Position numbers and translations under genes: made by a program. From assembly GCA_009776745.1 (NCBI GenBank), contig WRNH01000016.1, positions 1 to 32,197 of the forward strand: a stretch of 32,197 bases of DNA. Direction: 5' to 3'. The notes beneath the pieces were generated by a model, which saw only the letters and a list, made by a program, of their open reading frames with translations, was not told the origin of the DNA and made no database searches. Source of the stretch: Endomicrobiia bacterium. Lineage in GTDB: Bacteria; Elusimicrobiota; Endomicrobiia; Endomicrobiales; Endomicrobiaceae. Shown here one piece after another: positions 30,176 to 32,197 of this stretch; position 1 is the stretch's first letter, and each line of letters begins with the position of its first letter.

Positions 30176-30760
30176 GATTCTAAATTTATATTCCTTGCCT
30201 TCTCTGAGCCTTTTTATATTTGATCTGTGTTTATAAATGATCAATGTTGCGGCGGCAAAAGTAAAAATTACCGCTTCCATGTGATAACCCGCAAAATAAG
30301 CGGTCAGCGGCATAGATACTGCAGCCGCTATAGAGCCGAGCGCTACATAACCCGAAGCCAAAAAAACAATCGTAAAAACAGCCAGAGCGTATAATGCCGG
30401 CAAAGGCATTAAAGCTAAAAATATACCGCATCCGGTAGCAACGCCTTTTCCGCCTTTAAATTTCAAAAATACCGTATACATATGGCCTATCATCGCCGCA
30501 ACGGCAACCGCAACGGAATAAGAAAAAGAAGAATCTATCAAAATCGCAAACCAAACGGGAATAAATCCTTTTAAAACGTCCAGAACAAAAGTTACGCTTC
30601 CCGCGCCTTTACCGACGCTTCTGAAAACATTTGTCGCGCCGGGATTTCCCGAACCGATAGTCCTTATATCAACTTTTCCGACAGCTTTAGCAATTATATA
30701 AGCAAACGGGATTGCGCCGCAAAAATAAGCAAAAATGATATAACCTATTTTCAAAATCAT
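30146..30760 (-). CDS. plsY: Acyl-phosphate:glycerol-3-phosphate acyltransferase PlsY
   Basis: PlsY transfers the acyl chain from acyl-phosphate to glycerol-3-phosphate, the first step of phosphatidic acid synthesis. It is an integral membrane protein of 204 residues with about five to seven hydrophobic segments. The three cytosolic motifs are visible: GAIPFAYIIAK with the following IRTIGSGNPGATNVFR, VLDVLKGFIPV, and FLKFKGGKGVATGCG. The start is 3 bases after the der stop, showing tight coupling to it. GpsA, which makes its substrate, follows. The last residues come from a heptad-repeat array. Confidence 0.95.
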   Translation of the reverse strand: MILKIGYIIFAYFCGAIPFAYIIAKAVGKVDIRTIGSGNPGATNVFRSVGKGAGSVTFVLDVLKGFIPVWFAILIDSSFSYSVAVAVAAMIGHMYTVFLKFKGGKGVATGCGIFLALMPLPALYALAVFTIVFLASGYVALGSIAAAVSMPLTAYFAGYHMEAVIFTFAAATLIIYKHRSNIKRLREGKEYKFRIFKKRVKNGE

Positions 30761-30763
30761 AAT

Positions 30764-32089
30764 TTAATCTTTTTTTCTCCTTCCGGTATAATAAGGCCTG
30801 AATTTCAAAACGATCGGAGTTCCGTAGAAACCGAATCTGTTCCTCAAAGAATTTTCCAAAAATCTTTCATATGAAAAATGCACGAGTTCAATATCATTCA
30901 CGGAAAAGATAAACACGGGCGGCCTTACGGCGACCTGAGCATATTCTTTAAGTTTTAAAGTTTTTCCTTTGCTTGTATACGGCTTTCTTGCTACCGCCTC
31001 TCTTACGACTTCATTGAGTTCTTCCCGGGTAAGCTGCTTGGAATGCTGCTTAAAAACAAGCTCGGCTTCGCTGAAAACTTTTTCCAGACGCTGTCCGGTC
31101 TTAGCTGATATAAAAATAATGTCCGCCCAGTCCATAAACTTCATTCGCTGTTTAAGTTCTTCAACAAACCATTTTGCCGCTTCTTCTCTTTCTTCAATCA
31201 AATCCCACTTGTTGACGGCAATAATCACGGGTTTTCTTTTTTCAATTAAAAGCCTTGCTATTTTTACTTCGGTTTCGCCTATGCCCTGCGAAGCGTCCGC
31301 CACCAAAATTGCCACGTCTGAATCTTCAATGGCATAATCCGTGCTCAAAGTTGAAAGATACTCCATATCGTCTTTCATCTTGCTGCCTCTGTGCAGTCCG
31401 GCGGTATCCGTTAAAATATAATCTTTATCGTTAATTTTAACGCGTACGCTTAAAGAATCGCGCGTGGTCCCTGGCATTTCATGGACAATGCTTCTTTCTT
31501 CTTTTGCCGCGGCATTCACAAAAGACGATTTGCCGACATTGGGTTTGCCGACCAAAATTATTTTTAAGACTTCGTCTTCTTTCTTTGTTCTTCTGTCATA
31601 TTTTATATTATCCCAGACCAAATCTAAAAGTTCGTTTATATTTCTCCCGTGATTTGCGGAAATCATAACTAAATCGTCAAAACCCAATTCATAAAACTCA
31701 TATGCTTTAGATTCTTCGGCTTGAGTATCTATTTTATTCACTACTAGGATTGTTTTTTTATGACTCAAACGTATCTGTTTTGCTATTTGCTTGTCCATCG
31801 GATGTATGCCTGTTTTTCCGTCGACGACAAATAATACCGCATCCGCCTGCCGCACGGCGGCGTCAAGCTGTTTTGCCATATCTTTTGAAAAAACCGATTC
31901 ATCGTTTGACCATCCTGCGGTATCGGTAACGATAAATTTTTTATCTTTCCAATGAACTTCGTAATCATTCCTGTCGCGGGTCGTGCCCGGCACAGCGTGA
32001 ATAATGGCTTTCTTCCGTCCTATAAATCTGTTAAACAGCGTGGACTTGCCGACATTCGGCCTTCCCACGACAGCAACCTTTTTAATCAT
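30764..32089 (-). CDS. der: Ribosome biogenesis GTPase Der (EngA)
   Basis: Der is an essential double GTPase for 50S assembly. The protein has 441 residues. G domain 1 has GRPNVGKST (9-17), PGTTRD, DTAG (56-59) and NKID (118-121). G domain 2 has GKPNVGKSS (181-189), PGTTRD, DTAGLH and NKWD. A KH-like C-terminal domain ends PIVLKFRPYYTGRRKKD. The ATG at 32089 has AAGGGG about 9 bases upstream. A TATACT box lies at 32121-32126 on the minus strand, but I see no good -35. The remaining bases up to 32197 contain a GGGCTTTTAGCCC hairpin of unclear role. Confidence 0.97.
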   Translation of the reverse strand: MIKKVAVVGRPNVGKSTLFNRFIGRKKAIIHAVPGTTRDRNDYEVHWKDKKFIVTDTAGWSNDESVFSKDMAKQLDAAVRQADAVLFVVDGKTGIHPMDKQIAKQIRLSHKKTILVVNKIDTQAEESKAYEFYELGFDDLVMISANHGRNINELLDLVWDNIKYDRRTKKEDEVLKIILVGKPNVGKSSFVNAAAKEERSIVHEMPGTTRDSLSVRVKINDKDYILTDTAGLHRGSKMKDDMEYLSTLSTDYAIEDSDVAILVADASQGIGETEVKIARLLIEKRKPVIIAVNKWDLIEEREEAAKWFVEELKQRMKFMDWADIIFISAKTGQRLEKVFSEAELVFKQHSKQLTREELNEVVREAVARKPYTSKGKTLKLKEYAQVAVRPPVFIFSVNDIELVHFSYERFLENSLRNRFGFYGTPIVLKFRPYYTGRRKKD

Positions 32090-32197
32090 CCCCTCAGTCC
32101 CCTTTGTTCGATAAAAAGAAAGTATAATTTAAGCGTATAAGGGCGTTGGAAGATTGAGTCCCTTTAGGGCTAAAAGCCCGTGGTCATCAGAATCTCC

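Overview
The window comes from a low-GC (roughly 40%) bacterial chromosome. Genes are tightly packed, almost all on the minus strand, with Shine-Dalgarno sites of the AAGGAG/GGAGG type and some TTG starts. The gene content (IF2 with a long Lys/Ala/Pro-rich N-terminus, several RND/TolC genes, Der, PlsY, GpsA, HU, a MerR-type protein) and base composition fit a Gram-negative host. My best guess is Elusimicrobiota, perhaps Endomicrobium-like. That is inference from style and family recollection, not proven by any sequence here. Neither the tRNA nor the tmRNA encodes its CCA end.

Layout. 1-3003 (minus): the rimP-nusA-infB operon, with infB cut by the window edge just before its G domain, plus a 49-residue membrane protein upstream. 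3066-3312: a nested palindromic repeat with a near-identical inverted copy at 16251-16401. 3328-8308 (minus): ruvX, a YacP-type NYN nuclease, mltG, a degenerate ECF-sigma-like gene overlapping a zf-HC2 gene, iscS and mnmA. 8421-17949 (minus): an efflux locus tolC - membrane-fusion protein - RND - RND, with a strong promoter diverging from that of the plus-strand thioesterase and tadA genes (18102-19031). 19148-19546: ssrA (tmRNA) with an unusually long predicted tag, followed by a modular hairpin array and a broken YhcG-type nuclease.

20248-23394 (minus): a sulfur amino-acid block with cysK, metY, a decayed mnmA-like gene and an Rrf2 regulator with an IscR-like cysteine triad. 23639-28120 is an accessory zone: a DUF4143-type ATPase, transposase debris around a TylF-type methyltransferase, and a decayed integrative element. 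That element lies between tRNA-Pro and an 18-bp copy of the tRNA 3' end and carries an integrase tail, a broken amidase and an intact CdiA-C-like nuclease. 28121-32089 (minus): tRNA-Pro(GGG), merR-like, HU, gpsA, plsY and der.

The most unusual signal is a family of intergenic elements built from degenerate 7-bp repeats, arranged in several cases as inverted arms around small hairpins. At least eight copies are visible. In five of them (nusA, ruvX, tadA, HU and plsY) the array runs into the gene and supplies its last codons and stop. Other notable signals are a pair of att-like sites with matching 11-bp tandem repeats at the same distance, a 26-codon tmRNA tag, and several pseudogenes outside the open-frame calls.
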